Shown here piece after piece: positions 1 to 5,921 of a DNA stretch of 5,921 nucleotides. Both the position numbers and the translations under genes were made by a program. The stretch comes from Gammaproteobacteria bacterium (GTDB taxonomy: Bacteria; Pseudomonadota; Gammaproteobacteria; UBA6429; Thiohalophilaceae), in assembly GCA_024641445.1 (NCBI GenBank), contig JAHEDA010000159.1, positions 1 through 5,921 on the forward strand, read 5' to 3'. A model generated the notes under the pieces. It saw nothing but the letters and a program-made list of their open reading frames with translations. It made no database searches and was not told where the DNA came from. Each line of letters starts with the position of its first letter. The first letter of the stretch is position 1.

Positions 1-553
1 CCAGATCTGTGTGACCTGTCATACCCCACATAATGCCAAGGCAGGCGAAACCACCTTATGGAACCATACCTTGTCATCGGTCAGCAGCTATACCGTCTAT
101 GATAGTCCTACCCTGAATGCAAAGGGCGGTGCGGCAACCATCGGACAACCCACTGGCGTATCCAAGCTCTGTCTCTCCTGCCACGATGGTACGGTTGCGA
201 TAGATAGCTTTGGTGGTACAAAGGGTGGTGCAGATGGTGGCAGTATGATAACGGGCAATAGAAATTTGGGCTCGGATTTGAGTAATGACCACCCCATCTC
301 ATTTACCTATGATGATACCTTGGCGAATACTGATGGTGGTTTGTTCTTACCAAGCTCAACCAGTGTGACCATTGGCGATACCGCCGTTGGTGGTAAGACC
401 AAGACTGGTACGATTGCAGCAACCATGTTGGTCGGTGGACTGGTTCAGTGCTCCAGCTGTCACGATGTCCATAACAACTTTACTGCTGATGGCAAATTGC
501 TGAGAGTTAAGCTTGCCGGAAGTCAGATCTGTCTGACCTGCCACAACAAGTAA
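1..553 (+). CDS. Tetraheme c-type cytochrome, paired CXXCH family (5' end outside window)
   Basis: The reading frame is open from base 2, so the GTG at 11 is an internal Val codon inside the first heme motif, not a start. The visible 183 residues hold four CXXCH heme-attachment motifs: CVTCH (nt 8-22), CLSCH (170-184), CSSCH (449-463) and CLTCH (530-544), the last only two residues from the C-terminus. Non-motif histidines at visible residues 10 (TPHN), 22, 97 (NDHPIS) and 157 (DVHNN) are candidate distal heme ligands. The protein aligns along its length with the first module of the cytochrome at 4921. By that comparison about 45 residues, including a Sec signal peptide, are missing, giving roughly 230 residues in full. 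The family is exported, with hemes attached in the periplasm, and transfers electrons. Size and four-heme content recall the extracellular filament cytochrome OmcE of Geobacter, but this is from memory and unproven. A hairpin follows the stop codon. Confidence 0.93.
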   Translation, partial: QICVTCHTPHNAKAGETTLWNHTLSSVSSYTVYDSPTLNAKGGAATIGQPTGVSKLCLSCHDGTVAIDSFGGTKGGADGGSMITGNRNLGSDLSNDHPISFTYDDTLANTDGGLFLPSSTSVTIGDTAVGGKTKTGTIAATMLVGGLVQCSSCHDVHNNFTADGKLLRVKLAGSQICLTCHNK

Positions 554-566
554 GGCACTAACGCAT

Positions 567-611
567 AAGGCCCCGTCTTCCTCTGGAAATATCTTGAGGG
601 AGCGGGGCCTT
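567..611 (+). terminator. Strong hairpin after the tetraheme cytochrome gene
   Basis: AAGGCCCCG (567-575) pairs perfectly with CGGGGCCTT (603-611). If T576 is bulged, CTTCCTC (577-583) also pairs with GAGGGAG (596-602) using one T-G wobble, leaving a 12-base loop. This gives about 16 base pairs, 14 bases past the stop codon. Only two T's end the stem and no T-run follows, so it is not a textbook intrinsic terminator. It could be a weak or partial terminator, or a 3' stabiliser that protects the cytochrome message from exonucleases. Confidence 0.5.
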
Positions 612-628
612 GGCATGTCAGGAGGTTA

Positions 629-658
629 TCGACCGGGTAAAATAAACCTGCGTATAAT
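629..658 (+). promoter_or_regulatory. Probable sigma70-type promoter for the NHL-barrel-NHL-cytochrome operon
   Basis: A perfect -10 hexamer TATAAT lies at 653-658. An 18-base spacer separates it from TCGACC at 629-634, which matches the TTGACA consensus at four of six positions. Transcription would start near 665, about 30 bases before the GTG start at 696. The position, directly after the hairpin and in the only sizeable intergenic gap, supports the call. No operator or activator site could be recognised. Confidence 0.5.
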
Positions 659-684
659 TAGTAACTTGTCAGATAAAAATGGGT

Positions 685-689
685 GAGGG
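685..689 (+). promoter_or_regulatory. Ribosome binding site of the first NHL gene
   Basis: GAGGG ends six bases before the GTG at 696. An in-frame TGA at 684-686 rules out any earlier start, so this site supports the GTG as the real start codon. Confidence 0.65.
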
Positions 690-695
690 TGTGTT

Positions 696-1796
696 GTGAC
701 GATAAAAGCAGATAAACATTGGTTAAGCCTGGGGTTGTGCCTATATCTGGGCGCCTGCGCCACAGGCCCGCAGGGTGATAAGGGGGGACCAATCTTTATT
801 CCTCCTCTGCCCAATCCCCCGCGTTTACAACACCTGCTGTCGATCAGCACCCTGAAGGACCTCGGTAAGCAAGATAATTTTCTTGAGTTTGTTATTGGTA
901 AAGAGACCGGCACTGAGGCGATCGCGACTAAACCCTATGGCGTGGCCATATTTCAGGGCAAAATCTACGTTATCGATACCCGTGGACCCGGTTATGTGGT
1001 CATCGACCTGCTCAAAAAGAAGTACACACGGGTCGATGGCGGAAATACTGGCCGGATGGCCAAGCCAATCAATATCACGATTGACACGGATGGGAATAAA
1101 TATGTAACCGACACCGGTCGCAACCAGGTCCTCCGATTCGATGCGCAAGATAAGTTTGTTCAGGCATATGGTATAAAGGGACAGTTTAAGCCCGCCGATG
1201 TAGCGATAGTCAAGGATCAACTTTATGTGAGTGACTTGAAAAACCATATGATCCAGGTGCTGGATAAACGGTCAGGCAAGCTGATCTCAAAAATGGCCAC
1301 CCCGGATGAAAAAGACCAGAATGCGCTGGTTCATTTTCCAACGAATCTGGCTGTATATGGTGACAAGCTGTATATAAGTGATACCGGCAATTTCAAGATC
1401 GTCAAATATACACTCGATGGCAAGTATGTCGAAAAACTGGGTAGCGTGGGTACCGGTTTTGGACAATTCGCCCGCCCAAAGGGGATTGCCCTGGATCGTG
1501 AGGGACGTCTGTATGTGGTCGATGCGGCATTTGAGAACGTACAGGTATTTAACAAAGACGGTAAGCTATTAATCTACTTTGGTGGTGCAGGAGATCAACC
1601 CGACAGCCTCAATTTACCGACAGACATCACCATTGATTATGAAAATGTAAAATATTTTCAACAATATGCAGCACCCGGATTTAAGCTGGAATATATTGTG
1701 ATTGTCACCAGCCAGTTTGGCGTGAACACAATCAATGTGTTTGGTTTCGGAAAAATGGTCGATATGGATTATGACACAGGGAATTCGAATAAATAA
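696..1796 (+). CDS. NHL-repeat six-bladed beta-propeller lipoprotein (NHL1)
   Basis: The 366-residue protein begins at GTG. A lipoprotein signal peptide ends in the lipobox Leu18-Gly-Ala-Cys21; the residue after the lipidated Cys is Ala, so the outer membrane is the likely destination. A Pro-rich segment follows (residues 35-50, xPxLPxxPR pattern). About six NHL-type blades come next, near residues 79-104, 123-148, 165-189, 214-239, 260-285 and 307-350. They are recognisable by repeated P-x-x-hydrophobic, then LYVxD-like strands such as YVTDTGRNQVLRF and LYISDTGNFKIVKY. The last blade is the most divergent. Apart from Cys21 the mature protein shows no cysteine, so it carries no covalent heme. 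NHL propellers usually act as binding or scaffold domains; enzymatic activity is not indicated. It opens a four-gene operon with a beta-barrel, a second NHL lipoprotein and a multiheme cytochrome, which suggests a role in anchoring, assembling or exporting the cytochrome. The specific function is unknown. Confidence 0.92.
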   Translation: MTIKADKHWLSLGLCLYLGACATGPQGDKGGPIFIPPLPNPPRLQHLLSISTLKDLGKQDNFLEFVIGKETGTEAIATKPYGVAIFQGKIYVIDTRGPGYVVIDLLKKKYTRVDGGNTGRMAKPINITIDTDGNKYVTDTGRNQVLRFDAQDKFVQAYGIKGQFKPADVAIVKDQLYVSDLKNHMIQVLDKRSGKLISKMATPDEKDQNALVHFPTNLAVYGDKLYISDTGNFKIVKYTLDGKYVEKLGSVGTGFGQFARPKGIALDREGRLYVVDAAFENVQVFNKDGKLLIYFGGAGDQPDSLNLPTDITIDYENVKYFQQYAAPGFKLEYIVIVTSQFGVNTINVFGFGKMVDMDYDTGNSNK

Positions 1797-1841
1797 CTAG
1801 AAATATATCAGATGGAGCCATTTTGGCTGGAATACAATGGT

Positions 1842-1847
1842 AGGCGG
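1842..1847 (+). promoter_or_regulatory. Candidate ribosome binding site deciding the barrel start
   Basis: AGGCGG (five of six bases of AGGAGG) lies three bases before the ATG at 1851. The alternative ATG at 1812 is preceded by an AT-rich stretch with no Shine-Dalgarno match. The spacing is tight, so the choice is supported but not certain. Confidence 0.4.
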
Positions 1848-1850
1848 GGC

Positions 1851-3881
1851 ATGCGATTAATTCTCTTGAGGTGGTGGCGAGGAAGCGGTTTTGTTTGCGC
1901 CAGTCTCTGTGTAATTCTGTCAACACCGGGTATTGAAGCACAAGAGGCGGATGAGCCCGCAGCATTCCGATTGACCGGGGTTGATGGGGCGATATCGTTA
2001 CGACACAGTCAAGACGAGGCAAAGCAGGGCACCGATGGTTTTGGTAGTAGCCGTAGCCTGTTAAAGACAAATGAAGAGGAGATTTCCTTTTTGACCCATA
2101 GCTATGTCTACCACCCCAATTTGTTAAGTATCGATTTTGGCGCAGGCCTGTTATACACACAAAAGACCCTCGAGTCCTCCGCCGGCACCAGTGAATCGGA
2201 GGGGGAGCTCGATAGTCTTACGGCACGATTACGCTTTCTGGAGAAAAAGCCATACCCGTTTACCCTATATTATACACGCGTTAATCCTTCCACTAAGGTG
2301 TCAGATACCGAGCGTTATGTTTCGGAGAATATCAAATATGGGGTGAACGCATCGTTGCTGGAGCCGGTATTACCTTTCTCCGTTGATATGGATGCGTCTC
2401 GAGAGACGAGTCAAGGAGAAGGCGTAACACAGATTGTAAACCAAACGACTGATCAGGTATTCCTCCGCGCCTACAGCAGCCTTGCTAATGATGGTCATGT
2501 ACAGCTTACATATGAGAATCGCCAACAGTTATCCGAGAGTGGTCTGCGGGATTATCCGATTGACAGGACCGATAGAACGAGCGAATCATCCAGCCTGTCG
2601 TCTGATGCCAAATATGGTGAAAGGAAACAGTTTAACCTGATTAATCTGTTCTCTTATTATACCCAGGATAATCTACCTCAACAGCGGGAGTTCAGATGGA
2701 CTCCCAGTTTGACCTGGCGGCATACCGAAAAGACGCAAAGTTTCTATCGCTTTGATTACACCGATAGTGAAACAAATGCTATCAAATCCAATCAACGTTC
2801 AGGTGGTGTCGGTGTTCATGTGAGCTTAACGGATAGGGTGGCGGTGAATGGCGAACTCCATGCTGCGGACAGTGAAACACTTGGTTTGCAGAGTCAAAGT
2901 CAGGGGGCAAGTACGGGTGTGAGTTATATACAACCTCTAACGTTCGGCCAGCTACAGCTTGGATTTGGTACAGGCTATGATCAGACCAGAAATGAAGCCT
3001 CGGCAAATGCCGTCAGGCAGCAAAATGAACGGCTCAGGTATGATGGGGTCGCGCGTTTGCAGCTGGTACATCCTTTTGTATTGGACATAATCAATGTCGC
3101 GGTAGAGCGAAATGGTGTAATTGTATTTTCATCTGTAACAGAGGGTGTTGATTATGCGCGAACAGATGATGGCGCCTTGACGTTTATTAATGTCGTGATA
3201 AAAAATGATGGCAGTGAACAGAAAATTAACCTGGGTGATACCCTGATCGTTGACTATAACTACAAGACAGGCGGTACAGTCGCTTTTTCAACGGTCAATT
3301 ATAATTATTCCGCCCAGTTGTCGATGTTTAAATACTATACGCTTTATGCAAATTACAATGATACGGAACAGACCTTGGATGAAGGATATTCTTCAGTACC
3401 GTTAAATTCGATGCAGTATACCCGTATGGGGGGGCGTGTTGATCATCCTTTTCTGGACGATAAATATCGACTCGGGCTGGAGATGATGTATGAGAAACAG
3501 GAAGAAGAAATTTCCCCTTATATTCGCAGAACAACCGATAGCTTTTTTCAAATTGGCCTGACGGGTGATTCAAATTTACGTTTTACCGTCAGACGTATTC
3601 AGCAAGATAACCTGCTGAGCAACCAGGATGTTGATATATTATCGCGTGGTGTGACACTGACTACTCAACCATGGCAAAGGGCCTTTTTAAGGCTGGAACA
3701 TAGTACTGACGAGGATACCGGTGGCATACTGGTGCATCGCATTCAACGAAATTTGGTGCAGTTACAATGGAAGGTACGTCAATTAAATATGTCGCTTGAT
3801 GGGGCATCGGTAGATGAGCGGCTGGGAAGTGCAACACGGCAAACAAATTCAATTTCAGCAAGCCTGGTACGGACCTTTTAA
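1851..3881 (+). CDS. Large outer-membrane beta-barrel protein of a cytochrome locus
   Basis: The frame is open from an ATG at 1812 (689 residues). I prefer the ATG at 1851 (676 residues) because it has an SD-like AGGCGG and puts a normal Sec signal peptide at the N-terminus, with cleavage probably after Ile-Glu-Ala (residue 43 counted from 1812). The mature protein is rich in alternating polar/aromatic strands such as FTLYYTRV, VQLTYENRQ, SFYRFDYTDSE and YYTLYANYND, and ends in SLVRTF, a C-terminal aromatic like the BAM recognition signal. These are hallmarks of an outer-membrane barrel, and the length would allow more than 20 strands. Near residues 410-476 the pattern changes to VxRNGVIV...EGVDY...GALTFI...GDTLIVDYNY, resembling a small beta-sandwich insert. 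The mature chain contains no cysteine, so it has neither heme motifs nor the CXXC seen in many MtrB proteins. It may be a conduit or export channel for the neighbouring cytochromes; this is inferred from context. The stop overlaps the next start by one base. Confidence 0.85.
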   Translation: MRLILLRWWRGSGFVCASLCVILSTPGIEAQEADEPAAFRLTGVDGAISLRHSQDEAKQGTDGFGSSRSLLKTNEEEISFLTHSYVYHPNLLSIDFGAGLLYTQKTLESSAGTSESEGELDSLTARLRFLEKKPYPFTLYYTRVNPSTKVSDTERYVSENIKYGVNASLLEPVLPFSVDMDASRETSQGEGVTQIVNQTTDQVFLRAYSSLANDGHVQLTYENRQQLSESGLRDYPIDRTDRTSESSSLSSDAKYGERKQFNLINLFSYYTQDNLPQQREFRWTPSLTWRHTEKTQSFYRFDYTDSETNAIKSNQRSGGVGVHVSLTDRVAVNGELHAADSETLGLQSQSQGASTGVSYIQPLTFGQLQLGFGTGYDQTRNEASANAVRQQNERLRYDGVARLQLVHPFVLDIINVAVERNGVIVFSSVTEGVDYARTDDGALTFINVVIKNDGSEQKINLGDTLIVDYNYKTGGTVAFSTVNYNYSAQLSMFKYYTLYANYNDTEQTLDEGYSSVPLNSMQYTRMGGRVDHPFLDDKYRLGLEMMYEKQEEEISPYIRRTTDSFFQIGLTGDSNLRFTVRRIQQDNLLSNQDVDILSRGVTLTTQPWQRAFLRLEHSTDEDTGGILVHRIQRNLVQLQWKVRQLNMSLDGASVDERLGSATRQTNSISASLVRTF

Positions 3882-4921
3882 TGCCTCGGTTACTAGAAAA
3901 AATGCGCAAGTTTATCGTACTGGGAAGCCTGTTCATCATGCTGATGGCATGTGCACAAATGGAGACAAGGCAGGTGTATCCATGGCCCGGTAAAATGGTT
4001 TGGCCTGAGTTACCCGACCAGCCTCGTATCAAATACCTGGGCTATTTTTCCAACCCGAAAGAGTTTGGCATCGGTAAAGGTTTTTTTGAGTTGGTGATTG
4101 ATTTTTTTACCGGCGCGGCAGACCAGCGTTTAATCCGTCCCATGGCCATGGTTGCGCCAAGCCCAGAGGAGATTTATGTCGCTGACCCAGGCGCATACGG
4201 GGTACATTATTTCAACTCACGGAACAATGATTACCACCTGATTCAGTTGGCAGGTAAACGACCATTACCTTCCCCCGTTGGATTAACGATTGGCCCTGAC
4301 AAGGAGATCCTGGTAACGGACTCAGAACTGGGTGGTGTATTTCGCATGAAACCCGACTCGGATGTTGCGAAACCTTTTTATCTGCAATACTCGTTGAAAC
4401 AACCGACCGGTATTGCTTACGATGAAAAGGCAAACCGCCTGTATATTGTCGATACACAGACTCATACACTCAACATCTATGATGGACACGGTAGGCATAT
4501 CAAACAGGTCGGCAGTCGTGGCAGCGGCAAATTACAATTCAATTTCCCAACCATGATGGCGTTGGAGTCATCTGAACAATTATTGATAACTGATTCACTC
4601 AACTTCAGGATCCAGCGCCTGGACCGAAATGGAGGATATTTAAGTCAATTTGGCAAAATTGGGGCTGCTACAGGTAAAATGACCCGTCCCAAGGGTATCG
4701 CTACCGATAAATTAGGTCATATTTATATAATAGATTCACTTATTCATGCCCTTCAAATATTTGACAAAAAAGGTAGGTTATTGTTGCATCTTGGTGGACA
4801 AGGGAAAAATCCTGGGGAATTCTGGTTGCCAAGTGGTATATTCGTCAGCGATAATAACATTATATATATTGCGGATTCTCATAACCAGAGAATACAAGTC
4901 TTTCAATACATTGGGGGCTAA
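3881..4921 (+). CDS. NHL-repeat six-bladed beta-propeller lipoprotein (NHL2)
   Basis: The 346-residue protein starts at an ATG that overlaps the barrel stop codon (TAATG). An in-frame ATG at 3902 (residue 8) would give a tidier signal peptide and is an alternative start; neither has a strong Shine-Dalgarno match. The lipobox is Leu21-Met-Ala-Cys24, followed by Ala, again suggesting outer-membrane sorting. Residues 41-56 (WPELPDQPRIKYLGYF) match the Pro-rich segment of NHL1. Residues 60-85 form a Phe-rich stretch (GKGFFELVIDFFTG) before the propeller. Six NHL blades lie near 86-111, 131-155, 174-200, 222-247, 269-294 and 316-341; the last (IIYIADSHNQRIQVFQY) is textbook. Only the lipidated Cys is present in the mature protein. 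It is a diverged paralogue of NHL1 placed on the other side of the barrel, so the two may form distinct parts of one complex. Its role is inferred as a scaffold or assembly factor and is not demonstrated. Confidence 0.93.
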   Translation: MPRLLEKMRKFIVLGSLFIMLMACAQMETRQVYPWPGKMVWPELPDQPRIKYLGYFSNPKEFGIGKGFFELVIDFFTGAADQRLIRPMAMVAPSPEEIYVADPGAYGVHYFNSRNNDYHLIQLAGKRPLPSPVGLTIGPDKEILVTDSELGGVFRMKPDSDVAKPFYLQYSLKQPTGIAYDEKANRLYIVDTQTHTLNIYDGHGRHIKQVGSRGSGKLQFNFPTMMALESSEQLLITDSLNFRIQRLDRNGGYLSQFGKIGAATGKMTRPKGIATDKLGHIYIIDSLIHALQIFDKKGRLLLHLGGQGKNPGEFWLPSGIFVSDNNIIYIADSHNQRIQVFQYIGG

Positions 4922-5921
4922 TGATGAGGCTGCGTTTAATCTGCTTACTTGCCTTGTCCTTGTTTGCTGGACAGATGGGTTATGCCGGCGTTCTGACAAC
5001 CAAGCATAATCTTTCTGCAAGTGGACCGGGCAGTGTCAGGGCCAGCCAGGAAAGCCAGGTCTGTATCTTTTGCCATACGCCCCATAACGCCTCAGCTGCA
5101 GCCCCCTTGTGGAACCGGCAGAATCCGGGTCAGTCCTACATCCCGTATAGTAGTAGTACTGCCAATGCCGCAATAGGCCAGCCAACCGGTTCATCTATCC
5201 TTTGTCTGAGTTGCCATGACGGGACAATTGCCCTGGGTAAGGTCTTGAGTCGGGTGTCCGATATTACTATGCGTAACAGTGTCACCACCATGCCTGCGGG
5301 AAAGACTCGGTTGGGGACGGATTTGTCGGATGATCACCCCATTTCATTCCAATATACTGCGACGCTGGTGACTCAGCGCAACGGTGAACTGGTCCAGCCG
5401 GCAACTCTGACCGGACGTGTCAGGCTCGATGGTACTGGGCGTATGCAGTGTACTTCTTGTCATGACCCGCATAATAACAATAATGGTAAATTCCTGGTGG
5501 TATCCAATCAAGGCGGCGCCTTGTGTGAAACCTGCCACCTGAAGACGGGCTGGTCACAGACACCCCATAACAACTCCACGGCGACTTGGGACGGGACTGG
5601 AACCAACCCCTGGCCAAATGCGAGTTGGAATAATGTGCGTGACAATGCCTGTCAAAACTGCCATACACCGCATAATGCGGGTTCGGATCAACGTATCCTC
5701 AATTACCAGGTAGAAGAGGCCAATTGTACCGCATGTCACAACGGCCATGTGGCATCGAAAAATGTTGCTGGTGAATTTAACAAGGTATCATTTCATCCTA
5801 TCGACAAATGGACGGGGGTACATGATCCGAAGGAAACCGCTGTAGTCAACAGTCGGCATGTCGAGTGTTACGATTGTCACGACCCCCATGCAGCCAAGTC
5901 AGGTACGGGGAATCCCGCCGG
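4921..5921 (+). CDS. Multiheme c-type cytochrome, paired CXXCH family (3' end outside window)
   Basis: The frame opens with two successive ATGs (4921 and 4924), the first overlapping the preceding stop by one base; GGGGG at 4913-4917 may serve as ribosome binding site. It stays open to the window edge (333 codons). A Sec signal peptide (residues 1-22, cleavage after Gly-Tyr-Ala) precedes seven CXXCH motifs: CIFCH 48-52, CLSCH 95-99, CTSCH 177-181, CETCH 202-206, CQNCH 244-248, CTACH 269-273 and CYDCH 316-320. Residues 45-206 match the tetraheme cytochrome at the window start, sharing CHTPHNA, IGQPTG, CLSCHDGT, DDHPISF and the CxSCHDxHNN pattern. A second module begins near 240 and resembles common paired-CXXCH (cytochrome c3-like) domains, with HVECYDCHDPHA as its latest visible motif. 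Numerous non-motif histidines (29, 55, 139, 184, 216, 251, 276, 292, 301, 313, 323) could provide bis-His ligation. It is a periplasmic or surface electron carrier, with more hemes likely beyond the edge. Confidence 0.93.
   Translation, partial: MMRLRLICLLALSLFAGQMGYAGVLTTKHNLSASGPGSVRASQESQVCIFCHTPHNASAAAPLWNRQNPGQSYIPYSSSTANAAIGQPTGSSILCLSCHDGTIALGKVLSRVSDITMRNSVTTMPAGKTRLGTDLSDDHPISFQYTATLVTQRNGELVQPATLTGRVRLDGTGRMQCTSCHDPHNNNNGKFLVVSNQGGALCETCHLKTGWSQTPHNNSTATWDGTGTNPWPNASWNNVRDNACQNCHTPHNAGSDQRILNYQVEEANCTACHNGHVASKNVAGEFNKVSFHPIDKWTGVHDPKETAVVNSRHVECYDCHDPHAAKSGTGNPA

Noticed and set aside
11..553. GTG at base 11 as a true start of the first gene
   Set aside because: It lies inside the CVTCH heme motif and would destroy the first heme site; the frame is open to the window edge and the paralogue shows about 45 further N-terminal residues.
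620..626. Perfect Shine-Dalgarno sequence AGGAGGT in the intergenic region
   Set aside because: No ATG, GTG or TTG follows at a usable distance, and it lies upstream of the proposed transcription start, so it is probably chance.
615..686. Tiny reading frame of 23 codons (starts MSGGYRPGK) between the hairpin and NHL1
   Set aside because: It has no ribosome binding site, lies across the proposed promoter, and shows no recognisable protein feature.
825..1247. Minus-strand open frame of 140 codons inside NHL1
   Set aside because: It is a shadow of a well-supported NHL propeller gene on the + strand and shows no domain of its own.
1732..2160. Minus-strand open frame of 142 codons across the NHL1/barrel junction
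   Set aside because: It overlaps two supported genes and their signal peptide region, and its translation has no coherent fold or motif.
1851..3881. Assigning the barrel as mtrB or pioB
   Set aside because: No N-terminal CXXC and no decaheme partner of MtrA type in view; size and context alone do not justify the symbol.
4746..5009. Plus-strand 87-codon frame overlapping NHL2 and the cytochrome start
   Set aside because: It overlaps the last NHL blade and the cytochrome signal peptide, both strongly supported in other frames.

Overview
The window reads as part of a multiheme cytochrome locus from a Gram-negative bacterium, with every supported gene on the + strand. The Gram-negative assignment rests on a large outer-membrane beta-barrel ending in Phe, two lipoproteins with clear lipoboxes, and exported c-type cytochromes. 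The style (paired CXXCH proteins beside NHL-propeller lipoproteins) suits a proteobacterium or a related metal-, sulfur- or methane-cycling lineage, but nothing here fixes the taxon.

Layout: (1) 1-553, the 3' part of a tetraheme c-type cytochrome whose start lies before the window. (2) 554-695, an intergenic stretch with a strong hairpin followed by a sigma70-like promoter with a perfect TATAAT. (3) 696-1796, an NHL-repeat lipoprotein. (4) 1851-3881 (or from 1812), a cysteine-free outer-membrane beta-barrel of about 680 residues with a probable small inserted beta domain. (5) 3881-4921, a second, divergent NHL-repeat lipoprotein. (6) 4921 to the window end, a multiheme cytochrome c with a signal peptide and at least seven CXXCH motifs; it runs off the edge without a stop. 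Its first four-heme module is clearly homologous to the cytochrome in (1).

Genes 3 to 6 look like one operon: barrel/NHL2 and NHL2/cytochrome each overlap by one base (TAATG), and NHL1 to barrel is a short gap. The hairpin and promoter suggest that the upstream tetraheme gene and the four-gene unit can be expressed at different levels.

Working model (inference): the cytochromes carry electrons, the barrel provides an outer-membrane passage or export channel, and the two six-bladed propeller lipoproteins act as outer-membrane-anchored scaffolds or assembly factors. This is the composition expected for an extracellular electron-transfer or cytochrome-filament export system. The barrel lacks CXXCH motifs and the CXXC typical of MtrB, so it is probably not a classical MtrB. 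No mobile element, CRISPR array, tRNA or rRNA was seen.
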